Below are positions 21,745 through 29,988 of a stretch of 64,000 bases of DNA, in pieces. How positions within the stretch are numbered: the first letter of the stretch is position 1; each line of letters starts with the position of its first letter. The DNA is from Georgenia soli. Lineage in GTDB: Bacteria > Actinomycetota > Actinomycetes > Actinomycetales > Actinomycetaceae. The position numbers were made by a program, and so were the translations under genes. Under the pieces are notes generated by a model that searched no databases, was not told the origin of the DNA, and saw only the letters and a list, made by a program, of their open reading frames with translations. The DNA lies in assembly GCF_002563695.1 (NCBI RefSeq), contig NZ_PDJI01000004.1:3224001-3288000 (forward strand), given 5' to 3'.

Positions 21745-24333
21745 GTGAGAGCCATCCGTCGTTTCACCGTCCGCAACGTCCTCCCCGAGGCGCTCGCCCC
21801 CCTCGACCGTCTCGCCCAGAACCTGCGCTGGTCGTGGCACACGCCCACGCGCGACCTCTTCGCCTCGCTCGACCCGGAGCTGTGGCGGCGCGTCCACGGC
21901 GACCCCGTCGCGCTGCTGGGGTCCCTGAGCCCCAGGCGCCTCGAGACTCTCGCTGCCGACCAGACGCTCATCGCGGAGGTCCGGCGTCTCGACGAGGATC
22001 TGAGCACCTACCTCGCCGAACCGCGCTGGTACCAGCAGGAGCTGACCGACCCGGACAAGCCGGACGCCATCGCCTACTTCTCGGCCGAGTACGGCATCAC
22101 CGCCGCGCTGCCCCAGTACTCCGGGGGTCTGGGCATTCTCGCGGGCGACCACCTCAAGTCGGCCTCCGACCTCGGCGTGCCGATCGTCGGCGTGGGCCTG
22201 CTCTACGGGGCGGGCTACTTCAAGCAGTCCCTCACCCGGGACGGCTGGCAGCACGAGACGTACCCGCTGCTCGACCCGGACAACCTGCCGCTGAACCTGC
22301 TGCGCGAGGAGGACGGCACCCCCGCGCGCGTCACGCTCGACCTCCCGGGCGGGCGGGCCCTCCACGCCCAGATCTGGGTGGCGCAGGTGGGCCGCGTGCC
22401 GCTGCTGCTGCTCGACTCGAACATCGCCGAGAACGACGACCAGGCCCGCCGGGTCACAGACCGCCTGTACGGCGGCTCGGCCGACCACCGGCTCCGCCAG
22501 GAGCTCCTGCTGGGCATGGGCGGCGTCAAGGCGGTCCGTACCCACTCCCGGCTGACCGGGGCGCCCGCGCCGCAGGTCTACCACTGCAACGAGGGCCACG
22601 CCGGCTTCCTCTCCGTCGAGCGCGTCCGCGAGCTCGTGCAGGGCGAGGGCCTGTCCTTCGAGGAGGCGCTCGAGGCCGTCAAGGCGGGCACCGTCTTCAC
22701 CACCCACACCCCGGTGCCGGCCGGCATCAGCCGCTACGGCACCGACCTGGTCGCCGAGTACTTCGGCGGCAGCGCCGAGATCGACGGGATCCCGCTGGAC
22801 AAGGTGCTCGCGCTCGGCGCCGAGGACTTCGAGGGCGGCAACCCGGGCGTGTTCAACATGGCGATCATGGGGCTGCGCAGCGCCCGCCGCGCGAACGGCG
22901 TGGCGAAGCTGCACGGCAAGGTCTCCCGCGGCATGTTCCACCAGCTGTGGCCCGGGTTCGACACCACCGAGGTGCCCATCACCTCCATCACCAACGGTGT
23001 CCACGGCCCCACCTGGCTCGACCCGGCCTTCGCCGAGCTCATCGGCAGCAAGCTGGCCCCGGAGCAGGTCGAGTCCGGCGAGGGCTTCCTGCTCGCGCCC
23101 GAGCAGGGCGGCCTCTCCGACGCCGAGCTGTGGCAGATGCGCGCGACCCTGCGCAAGAACCTCGTCACGGAGGCCCGGCGCCGGGTGCGCAAGTCCTGGC
23201 TCGACCGCGGCGCCTCGCCGGCCGAGCTCGGGTGGACCGACGACGTGCTGGACCCCGACGTCCTGACGATCGGGTTCGCGCGCCGCGTGCCGACGTACAA
23301 GCGGCTCACCCTCATGCTGTCCGACCCGGAGCGCCTGACCCGCCTCCTGACCGACCCGGAGCGGCCGATCCAGATCGTCGTCGCCGGCAAGTCGCACCCG
23401 GACGACGAGCAGGGCGTCGGGCTCATCCAGAAGCTCGTCCAGTTCGCCGACGGCGCCGGCGTGCGCGAGCGCATCGTCTTCCTGCCGAACTACGACATCG
23501 CCATGGCCCAGACGCTGATGCCCGGCTGCGACGTGTGGCTCAACAACCCGCTGCGGCCCCTGGAGGCCTCCGGCACCTCGGGGATGAAGTGCGCCCTCAA
23601 CGGGGCCCTCAACCTCTCCATCCTCGACGGCTGGTGGGACGAGTGGTACGACGGCCGCAACGGCTGGGCCATCCCCACCGCCGACGGCGTCCAGGACCAG
23701 GCCGAGCGTGACCGGCTGGAGGCCTCGGCCCTCTACGAGCTGCTCGAGGACACCGTGGTGCCCCGGTTCTACGACCGCGACGCCGACGGCGTCCCGCGCC
23801 ACTGGATGGAGATGGTGCGCCACACGCTGGCGACCCTGGGGCCGAAGGTCCAGGCCACCCGCATGGTCCGGGAGTACGTCACCACGCTGTACACGCCGGT
23901 CGCCCGCAGCTCGCGGCAGATCGCGGGCGACGGCCTGGCGGGCGCGCGCGAGCTCGCCGGCTGGAAGGCCCGGGTGCGGTCCGGCTGGCACGGGGTCCGC
24001 GTGGACCACGTGGAGTCGGACGGTGTCTCGGACGTGGTCAACGTCGGGGACGAGATCCGCGTGACCGCCTACGTCAACCTCGGGGACCTGCGCCCCGAGG
24101 ACGTGCAGGTGCAGGTCGTCGGCGGCCTCGTGGACGACAACGACACGCTCAGCAACCTGCGGGTCTTCCCGCTCGAGCACACCGAGAGCTACGAGGGCGG
24201 GCGGCACGCGTTCGCCGGGTCCCGCGTGCTCGACGCCACCGGCCCCTTCGGGTACACCGTGCGCGTGGTGCCGGACAACCCGATGCTGGCCGCGCCGACC
24301 GAGCTCGGCCTGGCGGCGTCCGCGGAGCACTGA
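21745..24333 (+). CDS. glgP: Alpha-glucan phosphorylase, GT35
   Basis: This 862-aa enzyme releases glucose-1-phosphate from alpha-1,4-glucan. It has an N-terminal DUF3417-like region (RRFTVRNVLPEALAPLDRLA), FSAEYGITAALPQYSGGLG, and the PLP site GTSGMKCALNGALN with Lys615. It belongs to the long bacterial/archaeal glucan phosphorylase type rather than the classic glycogen phosphorylase. GTG at 21745 is chosen over GTG at 21739 because it matches the family start and lies 7 bases after TAGACT. It is divergent from glgE, so synthesis and breakdown of the same polymer can be co-ordinated. Confidence 0.93.
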   Translation: MRAIRRFTVRNVLPEALAPLDRLAQNLRWSWHTPTRDLFASLDPELWRRVHGDPVALLGSLSPRRLETLAADQTLIAEVRRLDEDLSTYLAEPRWYQQELTDPDKPDAIAYFSAEYGITAALPQYSGGLGILAGDHLKSASDLGVPIVGVGLLYGAGYFKQSLTRDGWQHETYPLLDPDNLPLNLLREEDGTPARVTLDLPGGRALHAQIWVAQVGRVPLLLLDSNIAENDDQARRVTDRLYGGSADHRLRQELLLGMGGVKAVRTHSRLTGAPAPQVYHCNEGHAGFLSVERVRELVQGEGLSFEEALEAVKAGTVFTTHTPVPAGISRYGTDLVAEYFGGSAEIDGIPLDKVLALGAEDFEGGNPGVFNMAIMGLRSARRANGVAKLHGKVSRGMFHQLWPGFDTTEVPITSITNGVHGPTWLDPAFAELIGSKLAPEQVESGEGFLLAPEQGGLSDAELWQMRATLRKNLVTEARRRVRKSWLDRGASPAELGWTDDVLDPDVLTIGFARRVPTYKRLTLMLSDPERLTRLLTDPERPIQIVVAGKSHPDDEQGVGLIQKLVQFADGAGVRERIVFLPNYDIAMAQTLMPGCDVWLNNPLRPLEASGTSGMKCALNGALNLSILDGWWDEWYDGRNGWAIPTADGVQDQAERDRLEASALYELLEDTVVPRFYDRDADGVPRHWMEMVRHTLATLGPKVQATRMVREYVTTLYTPVARSSRQIAGDGLAGARELAGWKARVRSGWHGVRVDHVESDGVSDVVNVGDEIRVTAYVNLGDLRPEDVQVQVVGGLVDDNDTLSNLRVFPLEHTESYEGGRHAFAGSRVLDATGPFGYTVRVVPDNPMLAAPTELGLAASAEH

Positions 24334-24346
24334 GCCTCCTGCGGTG

Positions 24347-24390
24347 AGAGGACCGGCCCCCGCGCCACCAGGCGCGGGGGCCGGTCCTCT
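24347..24390 (+). terminator. Strong hairpin terminator after glgP
   Basis: Two perfectly complementary 20-base arms (24347-24366 and 24371-24390) flank the loop ACCA, starting 14 bases after the glgP stop. There is no T-run, as is common for actinobacterial terminators. It can also serve the convergent asparagine-synthase-like gene. Confidence 0.9.
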
Positions 24391-24430
24391 GCCGTGGTCC
24401 TTGCGCCGGGATGCGGATCGTTCGCGGCCC

Positions 24431-25816
24431 TCAGCTGGTGGTCGCTCCCGTCTCGGGCCCCCCGACGGCGTCGGTCGTCCTCCCGACGGCGCTTGGTGTC
24501 CTCCCGACGGCGCTGGCGGGGTCCCGGGCGGCCGGCTCGTCCCGCTCGCTCGCCTTGAGGTTCAGCTCCAGGCCCAGGAGCACGCTCGTCATCGAGGCGC
24601 TGAGCCTGCCCTCCCTGGCGTCCCAGAGCACCCCCTCGGCGCGCTCGTGCAGCACGCCCCGGAGGCGGAGGTCGTCGAGGTTCTCCACCAGGATGTCGCG
24701 CATCGGCGGGCGGTCGAACCGGCGGAGCGCGTCGTTCGCGCCGGTCGGTGCGTCCGGAGGGAGCGGCAGCCCGAGACGCGCCGCCCGGTCACGGAGCCGC
24801 CGGCCGAGCCGGTGGGCACGGCGCGCCAGGGCCGAGGTCATCATCGACTGGCCGTCGAACGTCGTGGTCGGCAGCGAGAACAGCCGAGGGTAGGCCCGCC
24901 GCTGGATCTCCATGTAGAGGTGCTGCCGGTGACGGAGGCGGACCGGGACGCCGAACATGTAGTCGAGCCAGGGCCCCGTGAGGAACGGCGTGTGCACGGT
25001 GTACCCGGACGGGATCCGGGTGCCGGTGTACCGCTGCTGCCGCACGCCGAAGTCCAGCTGGTCGGGGAAGGAGAGCAGGGACGGGTCGAGCACCGGTGCC
25101 GCCGGCATGCTGGCACGGGGGTCCAGGCCCGGGTCGAGCACCGCGTCGCTGCCGGCGATCCGGTGCTCGCGGTAGAACTCGTCGACGGCCGCCTCCCACG
25201 TCCAGTGCTCGTCCTCCCCGGGAGCCCAGTCACCGCTGACGGCGTCGCCGCACAGGCCGTCCCAGAACACGTTCTCGCGTCCGATGCGCTCGTGGAGCAC
25301 GTAGCTGAGGTACCGCTGGCCGAACGGGTAGGGAAGGGGCACCCGTCGCGCCAGCACCGAGTCCACGAGTGCACCGGTCGACCAGGGCGCGGAGAAGGAC
25401 TCCAGCCGTTCGTGGCGCACCCCGGCGCGCCGGGCGACCTGGGCGGCGAAGTCGTAGTCCTGCTCGCCCGGCATGCCGAAGGTGGCCGCGACGACGGACC
25501 CGGGGCCGAACAGGTCGAGCAGCGCGCCGAGGATGGTCCGCGAGTCCAGCCCGCCGCTGAGGAAGACGACCTGGTCACCGGCGGCCGGCGAGCGCGACGC
25601 GCAGAGCTCGAACGCCTCGCGCAGCGCACGCACCCCCTCGCGCACGAGCTGGTCCTCCGAGACGTCGGGCCGGTGGCGCCGGGGCTGGCGCCCCCACTCG
25701 GCGAGCAGGGCGAGCGGCGCCTCACCGGGCGCGAGCCGCGGGACGAAGCCGAACGCCAGGAAGTCCTGGATGCCGGCACGGTCCTCGGCGAACCGGGGCT
25801 CGAGGGTGGGGGGCAT
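24431..25816 (-). CDS. Asparagine synthase-like PP-loop protein without glutaminase domain
   Basis: This 461-aa protein contains the ATP-pyrophosphatase motif VVFLSGGLDSRTILG and later family-like segments (TFGMPGEQDYDFAAQVARRAG, FWDGLCGDAVSGDW). It lacks the N-terminal Cys-type glutamine amidotransferase domain of AsnB, so it would need free ammonia or another acceptor. It could be an amide- or lactam-forming enzyme, but no precursor or pathway gene is adjacent. The C-terminus carries three short SAVGRT-like repeats. ATG at 25816 is chosen because GAGGAG lies 6 bases upstream. Confidence 0.72.
   Translation of the reverse strand: MPPTLEPRFAEDRAGIQDFLAFGFVPRLAPGEAPLALLAEWGRQPRRHRPDVSEDQLVREGVRALREAFELCASRSPAAGDQVVFLSGGLDSRTILGALLDLFGPGSVVAATFGMPGEQDYDFAAQVARRAGVRHERLESFSAPWSTGALVDSVLARRVPLPYPFGQRYLSYVLHERIGRENVFWDGLCGDAVSGDWAPGEDEHWTWEAAVDEFYREHRIAGSDAVLDPGLDPRASMPAAPVLDPSLLSFPDQLDFGVRQQRYTGTRIPSGYTVHTPFLTGPWLDYMFGVPVRLRHRQHLYMEIQRRAYPRLFSLPTTTFDGQSMMTSALARRAHRLGRRLRDRAARLGLPLPPDAPTGANDALRRFDRPPMRDILVENLDDLRLRGVLHERAEGVLWDAREGRLSASMTSVLLGLELNLKASERDEPAARDPASAVGRTPSAVGRTTDAVGGPETGATTS
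24463..24520 (-). repeat. Three 21-bp units at the 3' end of the PP-loop gene
   Basis: CCCGACGGCG recurs three times with a period of 21 bp. On the minus strand the units encode SAVGRTP, SAVGRTT and DAVGGPE, so they form a short repeat tail on the protein and keep the frame. Confidence 0.75.
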
Positions 25817-25987
25817 CGGATCTCCTCGAGCAGCGACGGTCGGCACCTGCGGGGCGGTGTCGCGACGTCCGCGTCACCGGCCCGGCGGCGTCGGTCCGTG
25901 GCCCCGGCCGCTCCGCCGGGCGAACCTCGTCCGCGTGCGGGGAGCGTACTGCCGGGGCGGTCGCCTCCGGAGGGGAACGAGGGCCGG

Positions 25988-27100
25988 TCAGTACACCATC
26001 TGCATGGCCTCGCGGACCTCCGCGAGCGTCGCCTCGGCGACGGCGTTGGCCCGGTCGTTGCCCGTGCGCAGCACCTGCAGCAGGTAGCCGGGGTCCGCCG
26101 CCAGCTCCGCCCGGCGGGCGCGGACCGGGGCGAGCATCTCGTTCACGGCCTCGGTCGCGGCCTTCTTGAGGGTCGCGGCCCCGCCGTCGCCGATCTCCGC
26201 GGCCACCTCGTGCGGGTCACGTCCGGTCGAGAGCGCCGTCAGCAGGACGAGGTTGGAGACCTCGGGGCGGTTCACGGGGTCGTAGGTGATGTGGCGGTCG
26301 GCGTCCGTCACCGCCCGCTTGAGCATCTTCGCGGTGGCGTCGGCGTCCATCCCGAGCTCGATGGTGTTCCCGCGCGACTTGCTCATCTTCTGCCCGTCCG
26401 TGCCGAGGACGCTGGCGGCGTCGGAGAGCAGCGCCTCGGGCCGCGGGAAGACCGGCCGGGAGCCGTCGCCCGCGCGGCCGTAGCGCTCGTCGAACCGGCG
26501 GGCGATCACGCGGGCCTGCTCCAGGTGGGGCAGCTGGTCCTTGCCGACGGGGACGAGGTTGGCCTTGCAGAAGAGGATGTCCGCGGTCTGGTGGACCGGG
26601 TAGGTCAGCATGAGCCCCGACATGGGCCGGTCGCCCGTGGCGTCCAGCTCCGCCTTCACGGTGGGGTTGCGGCGCAGCTCGGCGTCGGTGACCACCGACA
26701 GGAACGGCAGCATCAGCTGGTTGAGGGCCGGCACGGCGGAGTGGGCGAAGATCGTGCTCGCGTCCGGGTCGATGCCCACCGCGAGGTAGTCCGCGACCAG
26801 GGAGAGGACCCGCTCGCGGATGGGGCCGACGCCGTCGCGGTCGGTGATGACCTGGTAGTCGGCGACGAGGACCCACGTCTCGACCCCGGCCCGCTGGAGG
26901 CGCACGCGGTTGAGCAGGCTGCCGAAGTAGTGGCCCAGGTGCAGGTTGCCCGTGGGCCGGTCGCCGGTGAGCACGCGGAACCCGCTCGGGTCCTTCTCGA
27001 TCTGCGCCTCGATCTCGTCGCTGCGGCGTCGGGTGCGCTCGAGGGACGCGTCGTTGGTGGAGTCCGCCAGGTCGGTGGCGACGTCGGTCTGCTCGGTCAT
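25988..27100 (-). CDS. trpS: Tryptophan--tRNA ligase
   Basis: This 370-aa class I synthetase charges tRNA-Trp. It has TGDRPTGNLHLGHYFG (HIGH motif), QTADILFCKANLVPVGKDQ in the catalytic domain and KMSKSRGN. About 40 residues precede the catalytic core, rich in Asp, Glu and Arg. ATG at 27100 is preceded by GAGGAC. The upstream leader encodes a peptide with two adjacent Trp codons and mutually exclusive hairpins, so expression is probably raised when charged tRNA-Trp runs low. An attenuated trpS is known in Streptomyces. Confidence 0.95.
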   Translation of the reverse strand: MTEQTDVATDLADSTNDASLERTRRRSDEIEAQIEKDPSGFRVLTGDRPTGNLHLGHYFGSLLNRVRLQRAGVETWVLVADYQVITDRDGVGPIRERVLSLVADYLAVGIDPDASTIFAHSAVPALNQLMLPFLSVVTDAELRRNPTVKAELDATGDRPMSGLMLTYPVHQTADILFCKANLVPVGKDQLPHLEQARVIARRFDERYGRAGDGSRPVFPRPEALLSDAASVLGTDGQKMSKSRGNTIELGMDADATAKMLKRAVTDADRHITYDPVNRPEVSNLVLLTALSTGRDPHEVAAEIGDGGAATLKKAATEAVNEMLAPVRARRAELAADPGYLLQVLRTGNDRANAVAEATLAEVREAMQMVY

Positions 27101-27137
27101 GAGGTCCTCAGGTCTGGGGCCGCCGCGGGGCGTGCCG

Positions 27138-27197
27138 GGCCGCCTCGCGGGACGGCCGGGGGGAAGGGTGCGCGGGGGAGCCGTCCGTCAGGACGGC
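27138..27197 (-). promoter_or_regulatory. Transcription attenuator of trpS (alternative hairpins)
   Basis: Read on the minus strand, segment 1 GCCGTCC (27197-27191) overlaps the second Trp codon and the end of the leader ORF. Segment 2 GGACGGC (27186-27180) pairs perfectly with it. Segment 3 GGCCGTCC (27157-27150) also pairs with segment 2, and segment 4 GGCGGCC (27144-27138) pairs with segment 3 (7 bp, one G-U). A ribosome stalled at the Trp codons would mask segment 1 and favour 2:3, preventing 3:4. Confidence 0.8.
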
Positions 27198-27223
27198 CAC
27201 CACAGACGCACGCGGATCGGCAC
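27188..27223 (-). CDS. trpS leader peptide MPIRVRLWWPS
   Basis: This 11-codon ORF (GTG start, TGA stop) contains two consecutive TGG codons at positions 8 and 9. Upstream, TAGGCT (27236-27231) ends 7 bases before the GTG, so the transcript probably starts at the GTG and is leaderless. The hairpin segments of the attenuator begin inside its last codons. This is the expected sensing peptide for tryptophan-dependent attenuation of trpS. Confidence 0.8.
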   Translation of the reverse strand: MPIRVRLWWPS

Positions 27224-27262
27224 GGGTCCCAGCCTAGCGCCGTCGCGCGGGGGGCCGGCGAG

Positions 27263-27322
27263 GCGTCCGACGACGGGAGGCGGCGGTGTCGGGATGCGGC
27301 GTCCGACGACGGGAGGCGGCGG
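27263..27322. repeat. 24-bp direct repeat between trpS leader and glgX
   Basis: The 24-base sequence starting GCGTCCGACGACGGG is present at 27263-27286 and again at 27299-27322 with no mismatch, a 36-bp offset. The stretch 27240-27410 holds no gene I can support and is dominated by GTCG/GGCG-type repeats. Confidence 0.8.
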
Positions 27323-27410
27323 CGTCGTCGGGGACGGGGCGTCGTCGTCGTCGAGCATGCGGCGTCGGCGTTGCCGAGCGTCGAGACGGCGCCGCGGGAG
27401 TCTCGAGGAG

Positions 27411-29672
27411 TCAGCGGGCCAGGTAGATGCGCATGCTGAGCGACTCGAGGTCCACCGCCTCCCCGGGCGAGGCGAGCAGGTCGAGCGGCTCGGTCTCGGC
27501 CTGCTGCACGCCCTCCGGCCGTTCCCACGCGGAGTCCCACACGAGCTCGTAGTCCCGGCCCCGCCCCTCGGGCAGGGTGACCAGCTGCTGGTCGAGGGAG
27601 CCGTTGAGGACCACGAGTGCGTCAGCGTCCCCGACGGGCTGGCCGGAGCGGAGCATCTGCAGGACGCGCTGGTGCGGGTCGTGCCAGCCGTCCGGCTCCA
27701 TCGCCTCGCCGTTGCCGTCGAACCAGGACAGGTCGGGCAGGACGTCGTCCGCGGTGCGCGGGCGCCCCGCCGCGAAACGGCTCGGGCGCAGCACGGGATG
27801 CTCGCGGCGCAGCCGCAGGAGCGACGAGACGGTCTCGAGCAGGTCGCCGTGCCAGTCGTCGCGGCGCCACCCGATCCAGGAGATCTCGTTGTCCTGGCAG
27901 TACGGGTTGTTGTTGCCGCCCTGGCTGCGCCCGATCTCGTCGCCGGCCGTGAGCATCGGGGTGCCCGCCGCGACGAGCAGCGTGCCGAGGAGGTTCCGCA
28001 TCGAACGACGGCGCAGCGGCAGGATCTGTGCCGCCGGCGAGTCCTGGGGGAGCGGCCCCTCGACGCCGTGGTGCCAGGAGCGGTTGTCGTCCGTGCCGTC
28101 GCGGTTGCCCTCGAGGTTGGCCTCGTTGTGCTTGTGCTCGTAGGAGACCAGGTCGGCGAGGGTGAAGCCGTCGTGGGCGGTGATGAAGTTCACCGAGGCG
28201 AGGGGGCCACGCCCGCCGGGCACCTCCCCGGCACCGAACAGGTCGGCGGAGCCGGAGAGCCGCGTGGCGAGGTCCCGCAGGTCGTGCCCGGCGTAGCCCT
28301 TGGCGGCGGCGGCCGGGTCGGCCAGCCAGAAGGTGCGGACCGTGTTGCGGAACCGGTCGTTCCAGTCGGCCATCGGCGCCGGGAACTGGCCGGTCCGCCA
28401 GCCGCCGGGGCCGAGGTCCCACGGCTCGCTGACGAGCTTGGTGGTGGACAGGAGCGGGTCGGTGGCGAGGGCGACGAGGAAGGGGTGCGACGGCGTGAAG
28501 CCGGCGCCGTCGCGGCCGAGCGTGACGGCGAGGTCGAACCGGAAACCGTCCACGCCGACCTCGCCCGCCCAGTAGCGCAGGGAGTCCAGGGCCAGCTGCA
28601 CCACGCGGGTGCGACGGAAGTCGAGGGTGTTGCCGCAGCCGGTCATGTCCACGAGACGGGCCGGCACCGTGCCGTCGTGGAGGTAGTAGCCGGTGTTGTC
28701 CAGGCCGCGCAGGCTCAGCGTCGGGCCGTGCACGCCGCCCTCGCAGGTGTGGTTGTAGACGACGTCGAGGAGGACCTCCAGGCCGGCGGCGTGGAGCAGG
28801 GAGACCATGCCCTTGACCTCGGCCAGCACCGCCTCCGGGCCGGCCTCCTGGGCGGCGCGCGTGGCGTACGTCGGCTCGGGCGCGAAGAACCCGAGGGTGT
28901 TGTAGCCCCAGTAGTTCGTCAGCCCCTTCCTCGTGAGGAACGGCTCCGGGAACTTCGCGTGGATCGGCAGCAGCTCCACCGTGGTGACGCCCAGCTGCCT
29001 GAGGTGGGCGATGGTGGCGGGGTGAGCGAGCCCGGCGTACGTGCCGCGCAGCTCCGGGGGCACCTCCGGCAGCCGCATCGTCAGGCCCCGCACGTGCGCC
29101 TCGTACACGACGGTCTCCGCCCACGGGACGCGCGGGCCCTCGACCGCCCCGTCGAACCTGTCGTCGACGACCACGCCGTGCGCCACGAACGGTGCGGAGT
29201 CGTGCGGGTCGATGACCATCTCGCCGCCGACAGGGACGAGGTCCTCACCGACCGTGTGCGTGTGGATCGCCGGCACCAGCTCCACGCCCCCGGCCAGGGC
29301 GCGGGCGTAGGGGTCGAGCAGCAGCTTGGCGGGGTTGTGCAGCAGGCCCGCGTCGGGGTCCCAGCGGCCGTGCACCCGGAACCCGTAGCGCTGGCCGGAC
29401 CGGACGCCGGGGAGGTGGCCGTGCCAGATGCCGTCCACCGGCCCGCGCAGGCGAAACCGCCGTTCGCTCAGCGTGCCGTCCGGCGCCACGTCGACCAGGC
29501 AGAGGTCGACGCGGGTGGCGTGCGAGGCGTGGACCGCGACGTCGATGCCGTCCCCGGCCAGGTGCGCGCCGAGCCGCCGGGGGTTGGCCGCGTGGCCCGG
29601 GACCAGCTCGGCGCCGGTGTCGGTGTACGGCTCCGCGCGCCGCGAGGCGGCAAGGGGCAGCGTCGTGCTCAT
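27411..29672 (-). CDS. glgX: Glycogen debranching enzyme (isoamylase type)
   Basis: This 753-aa GH13 enzyme hydrolyses alpha-1,6 branches of alpha-glucan, often after phosphorylase trimming. It has a CBM48-like N-terminal domain, YEAHVRGLTMRLPEVPPELRG, nucleophile Asp380 in GFRFDLAVTLGRDGAGF, acid/base Glu416 in LVSEPWDLGPGGW and TAHDGFTLADLVSY. ATG at 29672 is taken, but AGGAG abuts it directly; GTG at 29690, with GAGG 4 bases upstream, is a real alternative. It works with the glgP and glgE-treS-mak-glgB genes upstream. Confidence 0.93.
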   Translation of the reverse strand: MSTTLPLAASRRAEPYTDTGAELVPGHAANPRRLGAHLAGDGIDVAVHASHATRVDLCLVDVAPDGTLSERRFRLRGPVDGIWHGHLPGVRSGQRYGFRVHGRWDPDAGLLHNPAKLLLDPYARALAGGVELVPAIHTHTVGEDLVPVGGEMVIDPHDSAPFVAHGVVVDDRFDGAVEGPRVPWAETVVYEAHVRGLTMRLPEVPPELRGTYAGLAHPATIAHLRQLGVTTVELLPIHAKFPEPFLTRKGLTNYWGYNTLGFFAPEPTYATRAAQEAGPEAVLAEVKGMVSLLHAAGLEVLLDVVYNHTCEGGVHGPTLSLRGLDNTGYYLHDGTVPARLVDMTGCGNTLDFRRTRVVQLALDSLRYWAGEVGVDGFRFDLAVTLGRDGAGFTPSHPFLVALATDPLLSTTKLVSEPWDLGPGGWRTGQFPAPMADWNDRFRNTVRTFWLADPAAAAKGYAGHDLRDLATRLSGSADLFGAGEVPGGRGPLASVNFITAHDGFTLADLVSYEHKHNEANLEGNRDGTDDNRSWHHGVEGPLPQDSPAAQILPLRRRSMRNLLGTLLVAAGTPMLTAGDEIGRSQGGNNNPYCQDNEISWIGWRRDDWHGDLLETVSSLLRLRREHPVLRPSRFAAGRPRTADDVLPDLSWFDGNGEAMEPDGWHDPHQRVLQMLRSGQPVGDADALVVLNGSLDQQLVTLPEGRGRDYELVWDSAWERPEGVQQAETEPLDLLASPGEAVDLESLSMRIYLAR

Positions 29673-29988
29673 CTCCTCATTGAACCTCACGGAACCTCGG
29701 TGTCCGTGCCGTTGCCCGTGCGGCCGTCCCTGCTGCGCGCCACGCTCGCCGGGACAGCCGGGTCCGCTTCCAGGACGGCTGCCGCGACCACCGGGACGCC
29801 ACGTCACCCTCGCGGCACGCCACGTCGCCCTCGCGGGACGCCACGTCGCCCTCGCGGGCCGGCGGCGCCGCGCCCCGCGCGGCGACAGCGGGCGGCCGGC
29901 GCAGGGTGACCGCCTGGTGAGTGCACGGCGAAGGCGGGCGAACCGGGCGATTCCGCGCCCGGGCGCGCCAGATGGCAATCTTGGTCCC
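29673..29988. other. Gene-free gap between glgX and etfB
   Basis: This 316-bp gap holds divergent promoters and a short repeat array. The etfB ATG at 29989 is preceded by CAATCT (29976-29981) with a 7-base gap, a leaderless-type arrangement. No ORF with plausible coding character or RNA gene was found. Confidence 0.6.
29796..29858. repeat. Three 21-bp tandem repeats
   Basis: Units begin at 29796, 29817 and 29838, each reading ACGCCACGTC followed by RCCCTCGCGGS, with only two or three differences among copies. They lie in the divergent glgX/etfB gap. Confidence 0.88.
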
